Under the pieces are notes generated by a model. It had not been told where the DNA came from. It saw nothing but the letters and a program-made list of their open reading frames with translations, and searched no databases. A stretch of 64,000 nucleotides of DNA from Cryptomeria japonica (lineage: Eukaryota; Streptophyta; Pinopsida; Cupressales; Cupressaceae): the NCBI RefSeq assembly GCF_030272615.1, contig NC_081407.1:97013897-97077896 (forward strand). The letters run 5' to 3'. Both the position numbers and the translations under genes were made by a program. Positions 44,901-53,765 of this stretch are shown here, one piece after another. Numbering within the stretch: position 1 is the stretch's first letter; each line of letters begins with the position of its first letter.

Positions 44901-45431
44901 GGACTGAAGTATTCAATCAACACAGCAATCAACTTGGAAGGCTACTCTGATTCTAATTGGGTTGGAAGTGTTACTAACAGGAAAAGCACTTTAGGAATCT
45001 GTTTCAGATTGGGTTTCGCTATGATCTCTTGGGCCAGTAGGAAACAGTCCTTAGTTGCATTAAGTGTTGCAGAAGCTGAATACATTGCCTCAAGTGTGGC
45101 AACTAGAGAAGCAGTTTGGCTTCGCAAGCTTCTTGCTGGGTTGTTTGGACAACCATGGGAATCCACTGTTATTTATTGTGATAACCAGAGTTGTATTAAA
45201 ATGTCTAACAATCCCATGTTTCATGACAAGTCAAAACATGTGGAAACTCGTTATCATTATATTCGTGATATGGCACGAAGAGATGCTATCCAGCTGAAAT
45301 ATATCAGCACCGATAAATAGGTTTCTGATGTTCTCACCAAGCCTCTAGCTCGGGTAAACTTTGAGTACTTCAGAGAGAAGCTTGGAATGGTGGAGAACTC
45401 AGCATTGATTGAGAGGGAGTCTCAATCTTAG
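44901..45431 (+). pseudogene. Copia D RNase H
   Basis: LEGYSDSNWVGSVTNRKSTLG (first Asp), ISWASRKQSLVALSVAEAEYIA (Glu), STVIYCDNQSCIKMSNNPMFHDKSKHVETRYHYIRD and KYISTDK[stop]VSDVLTKPLARVNF. SVAEAEY replaces the common STAEAEY. The TAG at 45318 is at the Gln of the DQVADxxTK motif. The protein then ends LIERESQS at the natural TAG (45429). Confidence 0.92.
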
Positions 45432-45735
45432 TGATGCAATTCAGTTTGCATCTTCCACCCTCTGCGGGCAATGCAAGGTGGAGTCACCCTCTGCAGGCAA
45501 TGCAAGGTGACAGTGTATCCTTCTCTGGGAGAAGGTTGAGGTGTAAAACCTCTTCCACCCTCTGCGGGCAATGCAAGGTGGTACCATCCTCTGCGGGCAA
45601 TGTAAGATGGACATCATGAAATGAGTTCATGATATTTATGTGTTTCTACTGCAAGTATACTCTATGAAGATTATACATTCACTCTTGCGGGCAATGCAAG
45701 ATGAAAGTCATGAATGGATCATGACATGTGGCAGT
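45432..45735 (+). repeat. CTCTGCGGGCAATGCAAGGTGG repeats between copia pol and 3' LTR
   Basis: Five or six imperfect copies of a 22-26 bp unit start CCACCCTCTGCGGGCAATG and end CAAGGTGG or a variant (near 45456, 45486, 45556, 45587 and 45684). Each can fold through CCACC/GGTGG and TTGC-type arms. They lie in the non-coding 3' part of the element, just before the polypurine tract. Confidence 0.85.
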
Positions 45736-45750
45736 TATCCTCCTTAGCTA

Positions 45751-45758
45751 AGAGGGAG
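45751..45758 (+). promoter_or_regulatory. Polypurine tract of copia D
   Basis: AGAGGGAG directly before the TGTTGAAAAT start of the 3' LTR. Confidence 0.85.
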
Positions 45759-46527
45759 TGTTGAAAATATTAGCTAAGTTCCGATATCTGATTATCGAAC
45801 CTTGATGTTGTCAAATGACAATCATATATGTATGTATTATTTCAATGTACTTGTTATTGGGCTAGACCCAAAAGTAACGTGGGAAAGGCAATTCAATGTG
45901 TGATAGGGCTGGGCCCAAAATGTAATGTGCTAAGGCATTGGGCTGGACCCAAATGTCCAATGTGGGAAATATCAATAACAATATAACATTAAATTAATAA
46001 TGTTGCAAGCCGACCTAAGGAGGTCTACCGCCAAAAGAAGGATAAATATATAACAACTTCAAGATGAAGTCAAACACATTTTTCATTACTTGCAAAATAC
46101 AATCTGCTCTTCTATGTTAGCGATCTGCTCTTCTACCCTTAGCGAATCTGCTGGTCTGCACTTTGGCGAACCTCAAGGACATTATTAAGCGAAGTTGTCA
46201 AGATTGTCTTTGATTCTGCTTCAGCCTGTTGAAGTCATTTTCTGCTGATCTGCTCCTTTGGTCATCTACTGCTGGTTAGGGCTGCATCCTCTATCATCTT
46301 GGCAAGTTGCTGTTTGGACAGCAATCAGAGATAAGTCTGTTATATTGTCATTGCCTACCATTGAGATAATACATCTTATAGTTCAAGGCTGAGTTTTTCA
46401 CCTCCAAGAGGGAGGTTTTCCCAAGGTATTGGTGTCTTGTGTCTTGTGTTTCATTACTATTACTGTTTATTCACAGTCTGATTATGGTTAATTAGTTTGT
46501 TTAACATCTGAGCACTTAAATTTAACA
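45759..46527 (+). repeat. Copia D 3' LTR
   Basis: 769 bp, TGTTGAAAATATTAG...AAATTTAACA, collinear with the 5' LTR without indels as far as I can follow. Confidence 0.95.
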
Positions 46528-46532
46528 GTCAC

Positions 46533-47211
46533 AAGCCTGAGTGGACACTTACCGAAGCCATCAATGTGTCTCATGACATGATGTTTTCCTCCCATGCCTC
46601 TTGATGGGCGTTTCATTCAATGGTGCAAACAAGGGGGTTTGCAATTTGTCATTCTGAAACCAATCCTTGTAGTGATTACCTTCAAGTTGTATGCAAAAGG
46701 GATGTATAAGGATGGGAATTTTGCTACAAACAAAGACTACTTATATGTGGCAATCATCTACATAGTATCATATCCTTTGGCATGTATGCATTGTTTTTAT
46801 TTTATGCAGCATGTAGAGATGGGAATTTTGCTACAAGTTGTATGCAAAAGGGATGTATAAGGATGGGAATTTTGCTACAAACAAAGACTACTTATAGTGA
46901 TTACCTTCAAGTTGAGTGCAAAAGGGATGTATAAGGATGGGAATTTTGCTACAAACAATGACTACTTATATGTGGCAATCATCTACATAGTATCATATCC
47001 TTTGGCATGTATGCATTGTTTTTATTTTATGCAGCATGTAAAGATCTTCTCCAGCCCTTCAAGCCAGTTCCAAAGTTTGTAATCATCAAGTCTGTTGTTT
47101 TTCTTGCATATTGGCAAGGAGTGCTACTTTTCCTAGCTCCTAAGTCAAAAATTACAAGAAGTGCAGAAGAGGCTGTTGATGTTCAGAACTTCGTAATGTG
47201 TGTAGAGATGG
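46533..47211 (+). pseudogene. LAZ1/TMEM184 pseudogene, block 2 of 3
   Basis: Continues in frame from GVVVT across the copia element: SLSGHLPKPSMCLMT[stop]CFPPMPLDGRF, QGGLQFVILKPILVVITFKLYAKG, GNFATNKDYLYVAIIYIVSYPLA, then (1-bp deletion) MYALFLFYAACKDLLQPFKP, VPKFVIIKSVVFLAYWQGVLLF, SAEEAVDVQNFVMCVEM. These are transmembrane segments and loops of the DUF300 fold, in family order. The stop is at the MTCCFPP site. The segment around 46670-47040 is partly tandem-duplicated: the LYAKGMYKDGNF coding text occurs three times. The solo LTR at 47212 interrupts at GATGG. Confidence 0.9.
46670..47045 (+). repeat. Internal tandem duplications within the LAZ1 pseudogene
   Basis: The sequence AAAAGGGATGTATAAGGATGG occurs at about 46696, 46846 and 46921, and the block from AACAAAGACTACTTATATGTGG to TTTTATGCAGCATGTA occurs in full twice (46727-46816 and 46953-47040). 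Two overlapping duplication events of about 150 and 75 bp explain the pattern. Both long copies share the same 1-bp deletion, so the frameshift came first. Confidence 0.85.
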
Positions 47212-48818
47212 TGTAATGTCCCCTTTTTGGGACATTAAAAAGACAATTAAATAATTAAGTTTTAAGTTGTCAAATTATATCAAATTTAATGACAACTTAA
47301 TTTAATTATTTAAAAGAGCAATTAAGATGACTTTTTATGTCAACAAAGAATATTAAATAAAAATCACTTTATTAATATTATTTCTCATTTGTAAAACTAC
47401 ACATAAAGTGAGGAAAATATGAAAGGGCTTCTGGAAGCTTCTTGAGGAGTTTTTATAAAAGGCAACTTGGGCTTCATTTTGAGCATGCTTGGTTGATTAT
47501 TTTCTCTTGGAGAATTTGGGAGCTTCTAGCTTTCAGTTTCGTGCCCTGGGATGGAAACCCTTGGGTTCTATTGGATTGGATGAAAACCCAATTCCATCTT
47601 TAGGGATGGATTCACTCCAGGATTCACAGGTGTGCTTTTCAGTTTAATGGAGACAAATTTGCAGAAGTAAGTTTAATTTAGAAATAAGGAATGAATATTT
47701 TATAAGACATATTCAAGGATGGACGGCTAATTATTTGAAGTATAATGTTACTGATATTGTCTGAAGTTTTATTTCTAATCGCTCCGTCAATACTAGCGTT
47801 AGATTTGGTAAAAACCGTGAGCTTAATTCTTTAGCTGGAGCTATTATAAAGATTGGTGGATAATATAGTTTATTGGGCGAAAGTAAGATTGGGTGAATAC
47901 CAATAACGGAGTCGGCGATTATCCTCACAAGTCGTGAGTCTTCAAATATAACATCAGGAAGTATAATGATATAAGGAGCGCATATTTGTTCTTCCATTTC
48001 CAAAGGTTGCCACAAGGAAATAGGAGAATATTATTCGATTAACAAAAAAGGGAGAAAACCATGGCATATGCAAGGGAATATTCCTAACTTTGTTGCTGAG
48101 GATCTTTATTTGTGTTTTTTGGGGCCATTCCACAAGCAAAGTAGCTGCCAGTTGTTAAGAATTTTCAAGGGCAAGGAAATAGAAAATTGAGGACTTAGCC
48201 TGCTGCCAGCTATGTAGGATCAGCAAGTTTTTACTTGTGTTTTATGGGACTTCACCACTATCTCTTTCCAGTGCCACACCACCCTCTCTACAAATAAAAT
48301 CAGTATTCTATGAGGTTGACTTTCTAAACTCCTTGGATAGAAGTAAGGGACTACAGATTGGCTTATGAGGTCAGCATGTTATGTATATCTTTATTGTTGA
48401 TCAGAATATCTAAATATAATATTACCATTTTAATTTATATGCTGGAAGTGAATTTAATGTTTGAAGTTTTCTGAGTACTGTAATTCAAACACAGCAGCGT
48501 ATATGCAATTTATGGTCAGGGTTGATTACTATCTTATGTATTTCAGTGGCCTGATATAATATTTCAATAAGTTTATAACTCTGAATTCATAGCAGAAAAT
48601 TAGTCTTATTGCAGATTTGTCATTTATATTTGATTGGATGAATGTTCATTTAATTCGGTTGATACCAAAACCTGCAATAAGAAAGATCGGTCTTTGCATT
48701 TAAACATTGAAAACCTCAATCAAATCAGTCAAGCAAACTGTTTTGACATAATTCCTTCGTAGCTGAGTAGGTGAATGAAGCGGAAAAAAATTGGTAGAAA
48801 CAGGGGTGGCTCATTTCA
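47212..48818 (-). mobile_element. Solo LTR in the LAZ1 pseudogene
   Basis: 1607 bp, left end TGTAATGTCCCC, right end GCTCATTTCA, TSD GATGG (47207-47211 and 48819-48823). Removing it restores CVEM-AIEVVGHLYAF, matching the family's CVEMLIAAIGHLYAF. By the GGGGACATTACA end it lies on the minus strand. A related fragment is at 5990-6170. ORFs at 47731-48139 inside it are not genes. Confidence 0.88.
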
Positions 48819-48823
48819 GATGG

Positions 48824-49116
48824 CAATAGAAGTAGTTGGACATTTATATGCTTTCCTTAAAAAACACTACACAAAGGCAAATGAAGGTGTATTTAAAGGT
48901 TTTTCTGGCAGATTAATCCATGTGTTGAGCTTCAATGATGTTCTATGTGATACTGTGCACCAGTTAGCACCAAAATACCAAGATTATATCCTATATAGCA
49001 GTGGAGGTGATGAAAGGACAAGTAAGAATCAAGCACAGACATTTGTCTCCACAGCCGAGGAAATAATTGTAGTACACAGCCCTGAGCAAATGCTTGGAAC
49101 TAGTATAATTAAATGA
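48824..49116 (+). pseudogene. LAZ1/TMEM184 pseudogene, block 3 of 3
   Basis: AIEVVGHLYAFLKKHYTKANEGVFKGF, SGRLIHVLSFNDVLCDTVHQLAPKYQDYILYSSGGDE, RTSKNQAQTFVSTAEEI. The family reads GHLYAFPYKEYAxAN...GFSGSLAHALKLNDFYHDTVHQFAPTYHDYVLY...RTFVPTGQEM. This is the last membrane segment and the cytosolic tail. It ends at TGA 49114-49116. No intron is seen at any point across the three blocks, which hints at a processed (retro-)copy. The ATG of the ORF at 48775 lies inside the solo LTR and is not a start. Confidence 0.88.
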
Positions 49117-49507
49117 TGGCTACTCATCTAATATGCCTTCTTCTGAAGGTGAGGCCTCTGACAGAAGTGAAGTGAAAAGCAATGTGATCAAGGTACGAAT
49201 CAATGGCTTCAATATGACATGGATATCCAAAAGATTTGTTCTTTGTCTGAGCAGGTACCAGTGTTGGATTTATACTTCATAACACTAACCCAGAAGTTCT
49301 TCAGAAAGGGAAATGGAGGAAAACAAAGAGCCATCACAAACAGCACAAAAAAATGATCTTAGATTCTCTCATGTGAATTGAAATGTATATCTTTCCTTCT
49401 TGTAATTAAAAGTAAAAAGTCACCAGTTATGGTTTTTGGTATTATCTTTGTAACTGTGACTTTTGTCACGTTTTTGTTAAAAAGTTAGAAAATGTACTCT
49501 TTTCACA
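49117..49507. other. Spacer after the LAZ1 pseudogene
   Basis: It may include decayed C-terminal LAZ1 text (SSEGEASDRSEVKSNVIK at about 49140-49193). An A-run at 49348-49354 could be a poly(A) remnant, but I cannot fix the retrocopy end. Confidence 0.35.
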
Positions 49508-49632
49508 CGTAAGTGAAGTAACTTCTAAATAATCTCTTTTTGCGCAAAAGTGAAGTGGTTTCTAACTAATCTCTTTTTGCATGAAAGTGAAATGGTTTCT
49601 AACTAATCTCTTTTTGCACAAAAGCGAGGTAG
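49508..49632 (+). repeat. 37-bp tandem repeat (about 3.3 copies)
   Basis: Unit AAAGTGAAGTGGTTTCTAAC followed by TAATCTCTTTTTGCAC, phased at 49531, 49568 and 49605 (37 bp each), flanked by a partial unit on either side. Confidence 0.85.
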
Positions 49633-49683
49633 TTCCTAACCTAAAATGAAAGTTAGTTACTACATAGTTATCCTGTGAAGCCT

Positions 49684-49745
49684 ATAAGTTTCTTTGAACA
49701 TTTCTCCAGAGTGACAAATCTGGAGAAATGTCCAAAGAAACTTAT
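49684..49745. repeat. 26-bp-arm hairpin
   Basis: Arm 49684-49709 (ATAAGTTTCTTTGAACATTT then CTCCAG) pairs with 49720-49745 at 25 of 26 positions, with a 10-base loop. The near-perfect stem lies 50 bp after the tandem repeat. Possibly a MITE-like fold-back or small-RNA precursor; no TSD recognised. Confidence 0.85.
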
Positions 49746-50227
49746 GATAAGTTTTGGCTTCACACTATGTACATAAGGGTTTTTGGAATTGTAATATTTC
49801 AAGAAGATAATATGCTGCATTTTGGTGTGTGTGTTCTAAATGTGTTCATTTGTTATTATTGCTGATTCCTCACATGTCAGATTGCTAATCCCTTATGTAT
49901 CAATGGAATCTATTGGTTTTTAGTTCAAGAATCAATGAAATTGATGTGATGAAACACACCCATGTCCTGGTATCTTGATTTGGATGTGCTAATATTGCTT
50001 ATCTCTTCATATCTTGAGGTTCAATGTTTTCCTTCTTTCATCATCATTGCATACCAAAAACATAGTTTGCGCTATAACCTCCTTTGTAATCGTTATCTGT
50101 TGTGAGTCTCAGTTGGTATTCGTATGTCTGCCATTGGGGCTTCTGTTATTCAGCCTTTTCTTTGTTTTGTCTTTTCCCTTTTTCTACTTTCAGGTTAAAA
50201 GCACATGAAAAATCTTTAAAAACCCCA
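49746..50227. other. AT/T-rich spacer
   Basis: No supported gene. The short plus-strand ORF at 50014-50208 is hydrophobic because of T-richness and has no recognisable domain. Confidence 0.5.
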
Positions 50228-51560
50228 TCACACGAGGGAGCTGCCCCTCTCAAATGCAAAGGAAGATTGCAGTTTTATAGCAGTCTCTCCAACTGTTGGT
50301 ACAATTGTCACTGCTCTTCGGGCAAACAGGGCCAGATTTGGAGACAAAATCGTAGTGACAAATCTATTTACCAACGCTATGAAATCTTGAGTATAGACAT
50401 GATAATGCCTCTTAGCAAAGTCAACCACACGGAACTTGTCTATCACGTTATGATTATCAAGATCATACAAAGACAATAAAATGCTGTTTACACTCGTAGA
50501 GTCTACATTTTCTTCATCCCTTCAATGGTGTCTTCATAGATCTCATACACACCTTCCAATTTTGGATGCTCATCATTAGCTGCTGATCCATGAAGTGTAT
50601 CATGCTGAAAACCACCTACATTACCTGCTATTGCATCCCTTTCATGGCTGCAAACCACACTTTCAATTGAAAATTAATCCTCAAAATTCAAGAGTTCATC
50701 TCTATAGAGTTCATCAATCTCTTCAACAATTTGTTTAATCTCCATAATCCTTGTATTAGCTTCATGGTCCTTGGGTGTGGCTGGAATAGATGACTGACTT
50801 TCTGATTTATACAATGAAAAATGAGACAAACTTAGCTGTAAGAAAAGTTCATCAACCTCTTTTTCCTTGTCTTTAGCAAACTTGATAGCATGATCCCTAT
50901 CAATAAGCAATCACAAGTATCAGATTTCATAATTTCTAACACCCCTTTGATCGTGTGCAATTGTGGAAGAGTGACTCCACTTGTAACTCCTCAATTTGAG
51001 CTTTCCAAAAGAGGTCTTCAAAGTATTTATGAGTGCTATCCACCCTTGCTAACACTTGCGCTACTTTCTCTTCCATAACCACAAATTGGTCCTCCAAATC
51101 TTGCAATGGTAAAGGTCTAAGATCAAATTCATCAAAGTGGCTTGGGTTGCCACACAATAATTTTTCTGATTTGCTTTCATTTGTAGGAACAATACCACCA
51201 TCAAAATTAGCTAACTCAATAGTTGATGCCTTGCAATCCTCAAGTAGGAATAGTGGGACAGTGTTATGATCAAGCAAAGTATCATCAAAAGAACCCATCT
51301 CTTCATAGAATTCATCCCATATCAAACTCCAAATCAGCATACCCTTCTAACTCTTCTCCATCATAGGGACTTATGTATACCTCACATGTAGATGCACCAA
51401 GTAATTCTTCTTCATTAGGATCCATTCTTTCCTTGTCCATATCATCACTCTGCCAGAATAAACCTGTATTAGATTGTCCTCTTTGTTGTTCCCACATTAT
51501 GGCTAGATATCCATACTTCATGGCCTGTGCAACAATACTGTTCATGCTTTTTTGAAACAC
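50228..51560 (-). pseudogene. Unrecognised broken ORF cluster, minus strand
   Basis: Four minus-strand open stretches follow each other (51312-51560, 50936-51340, 50674-50910, 50228-50476). The first three are acidic and partly helical: QSDDMDKERMDPNEEELLGA, FDEFDLRPLPLQDLEDQFVVMEE, KVAQVLARVDSTHKYFEDLFW, KDKEKEVDELFLQLSLSHFSL. The last reads LYDLDNHNVIDKFRVVDFAK and ALVNRFVTTILSPNLALFARR and looks like a different, ordered domain. I do not recognise any of it. It could be a broken host gene or an accessory ORF of an unknown element. It abuts element E head-to-head. Confidence 0.45.
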
Positions 51561-52579
51561 CTATATGCTGCAAACCACGAGAAAGCAATTCTCCATCTGT
51601 CAAAAGATCTTCAATTAACAGACCAAGGATTTTCTATCAAGGCAGAGACGAAGCAGCTCTGTTCTTGCTCTCAGTTAGAATTTTCGGGAAACTCTTGCAC
51701 AATTGTCTAATAGACTCGGGCGCTTCAAGCAACGTGATGTCGTTAGCTATTTGTAGAAAACTGGGCCTAACCCCTACACCCACCATGAAGAAGGTGACTC
51801 AATCAGATAAGATCGAAGTCCCGGAAATTGGAGAACTCAGCAACATTCATATGCAATTACCAGCCGATCCGAGGATTCAACACTTGATAGATATATCAGT
51901 TGTAGATAATCCCGATGGATATGGCATGCTCCTGAGCAAAGACTGGTCAAGGAGGTTGAATGGATACGTCTCAACTGACTTTTCCCACATGTGGCTAACA
52001 TGGAGAGGTGTCCCCAACCAAATCAAGATTGACAGCACCCCAAAACTTAGGCTAATGATAACAGAATATGGGGAAGACAATGAAATTCTATTCCTAGAAA
52101 CAGATCTTGGAACTTATAGACCAAAAGTTGAAGAGAACCTGATGATGCAGAGTCCAAATGGAGAAGATGATCAGCAAGAAATCATAAATTCCACAGAGGT
52201 TGTTGTCGAGAGTGATCATGATTTGTCCCCAAATGAAGACAATAATATGTTTGAAAATTTCAGTAGATTTGTATTTAAAAGTGTCCAACAAGGAGTTGAG
52301 CTTGGCAACCGTGCCTGTATTCAAGATTTGCTATTACTAAACTGGTGTAGGATACATAATGCTTTCCATTCAGAATTTTCATGCGCAATGTGTAAGTTTG
52401 CTTTAAATCAGATTCACAAAAGAATTTCCGAGGCCTTAACACTCGAAGATATTAAGATTCCGCAAAGTAGCAATCATCATCTTACGGAAAACTCACCCAA
52501 GCTAGATGAGGAGAACAAAGATGAAATCGAGCAACAACATGATCAAACTCCACTAGAAAAACAAAGAAGAGACGAATGA
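51561..52579 (+). pseudogene. Element E protease and linker
   Basis: Within a 350-codon ORF: INRPRIFYQGRDEAALFLLS, NCLIDSGASSNVMSLAICRKLG (retropepsin D-S-G), SNIHMQLPADPRIQHLIDIS and GYGMLLSKDWSRRLNGYVSTD (flap and C-terminal part). After LFLETDLGTYRP the ORF becomes an acidic, low-complexity linker (NGEDDQQEI, DEENKDEIEQQ). One frame throughout, so this domain is the best preserved part of E. The ORF's nominal start at 51527 is inside antisense sequence; the true polyprotein start is unknown. Confidence 0.85.
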
Positions 52580-52589
52580 TGGAAGAAGC

Positions 52590-52878
52590 CAATTATGGAC
52601 TTTAAGGTTTGACGGTTCCAAATCAAAGAAAGGACCAGGAGTAGGCTTTGAATTAATCAGTCCTTCAGGAGAGACTTATCTAGCTGCCCATAGATTACAG
52701 TTTTCATGCACAAATAATGTTGCCGAATATGAATTTCTAGTTCATGGATTATTACTAGCCATTCAGAAGGGAGAGAAGATTTTACCTATGTTGGGAGATT
52801 CAAAGGTTACTGTAAGACAAATAAGAAACCAGTACATGTGCCACGGCAAAAGATTAACAAGATATCCCAATAGGGTAT
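52590..52878 (+). pseudogene. Element E extra RNase H (aRNH type), part 1
   Basis: In a different frame from the protease: LRFDGSKSKKGPGVGFELISPSG, YLAAHRLQFSCTNNVAEYEFLVHGLLLAI (catalytic Asp and Glu), then PMLGDSKVTVRQIRNQY (Asp). This is the reverse-transcriptase-like RNase H of the 'RVT_3' type, the extra RNase H known from Tat-lineage elements. It is interrupted after RYPNRV at GGTAT. It sits before RT, whereas the usual Tat order has it after the gypsy RNase H. Confidence 0.85.
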
Positions 52879-53753
52879 TGTTGACGTGTATTTTGTACAC
52901 TATCAAACACAGAATAAAATACCCAAGGGTACCTTATCCTCTCTTGAATAAAGCCTCTGAATGCTGAAGATGTCGCGAAAAGGATCAATCGGGATGACTT
53001 CAAGGTTCTTGTATGTAGGATCTCTACGTGTGGATAAGCTCTCTGTGGTATGATGTGATTTGCTGGAATCACAACGGGACTTACATTTGATGATTGAACG
53101 TCTGATCTGCTTTGAATATTGCTGGAACACGGGCTCTTACTAGCTTTGACTTGAAAAAAGGAAAAAAAGATGAGGGCGAGGAAAGAATCTAATCCTAATA
53201 CTAAGGAATGTAGGAGCAATGATTGATCTTTGATGAAATTCTAACTAAGTCTTGTTTTGACATCACAGGAACATCTCCACAAGGTTAGTGCGATCTTCGA
53301 AGGAAAGCTTTATGATGTTCAAATCATCACTGCAGGCATAGACACCATCAGGTTGATGCATATCAATGAAGAAGCGACAACTGAAGTTAAGCTTAAGCTG
53401 AATGATTCCAGCTGACTACACAAGGCAAGTCTGCAATCAACAAACTGCTAGTAGTATGGATATACGAATTCCACCATCAATGAAGCACATTTCTTCCACT
53501 CATCTAATAACATGAAATCAAATATGAGAAGTATAAAGAACATGCAAATTGTCGAATCGACCCATAAATTTCACCATTTCTTCAATGAAGTTACAAGTCT
53601 TTTACAACAACATCTTGGCAACAATCTTTGCCTTCTCTCTCTATTCTACTCTAATTGCTATTCTATCAACTAGCTAATCACCTTCTAACTACTCTCTATC
53701 TGCTTCCTATTAACTGCTTCTAACTATTCCCTTTACAAAATGAAGAGCCGGGG

Positions 53754-53765
53754 CTTATATAGTGC
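53754..53765 (-). promoter_or_regulatory. TATA box of the 4.5-kb LTR
   Basis: Minus strand GGCACTATATAAG followed by CCCCGGCTC, a textbook plant core promoter. It fixes the LTR orientation and places the array roughly 1.5-3.3 kb upstream of transcription start. Confidence 0.65.

Larger units (their letters stand above)
36030..46527 (+). mobile_element. Ty1/copia element D, full length, with two nested solo LTRs
   Basis: 10.5 kb including 4.5 kb of nested insertions. Both LTRs are 769 bp (36030-36798 and 45759-46527), and I count about 20 mismatches by eye (about 2.6%). TSD GTCAC is exact (36025-36029 and 46528-46532). It has a primer-binding site TGGTATCAGAGC and polypurine tract AGAGGGAG. 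The domain order gag, protease, integrase, RT, RNase H is the copia order. Pol is split by solo LTRs at 38255-41018 and 42419-44174. The 5' LTR begins TA instead of TG, a single transition. Confidence 0.95.

Noticed and set aside
47212-48818. Intron of the LAZ1 gene
   Set aside because: An exact GATGG duplication and TG...CA ends show a solo LTR insertion; coding text rejoins perfectly when one TSD copy is removed.
48775-49116. A 113-codon ORF with its own ATG as an independent small gene
   Set aside because: The first 15 codons come from the solo LTR; the rest is the LAZ1 tail that joins in frame to block 2.
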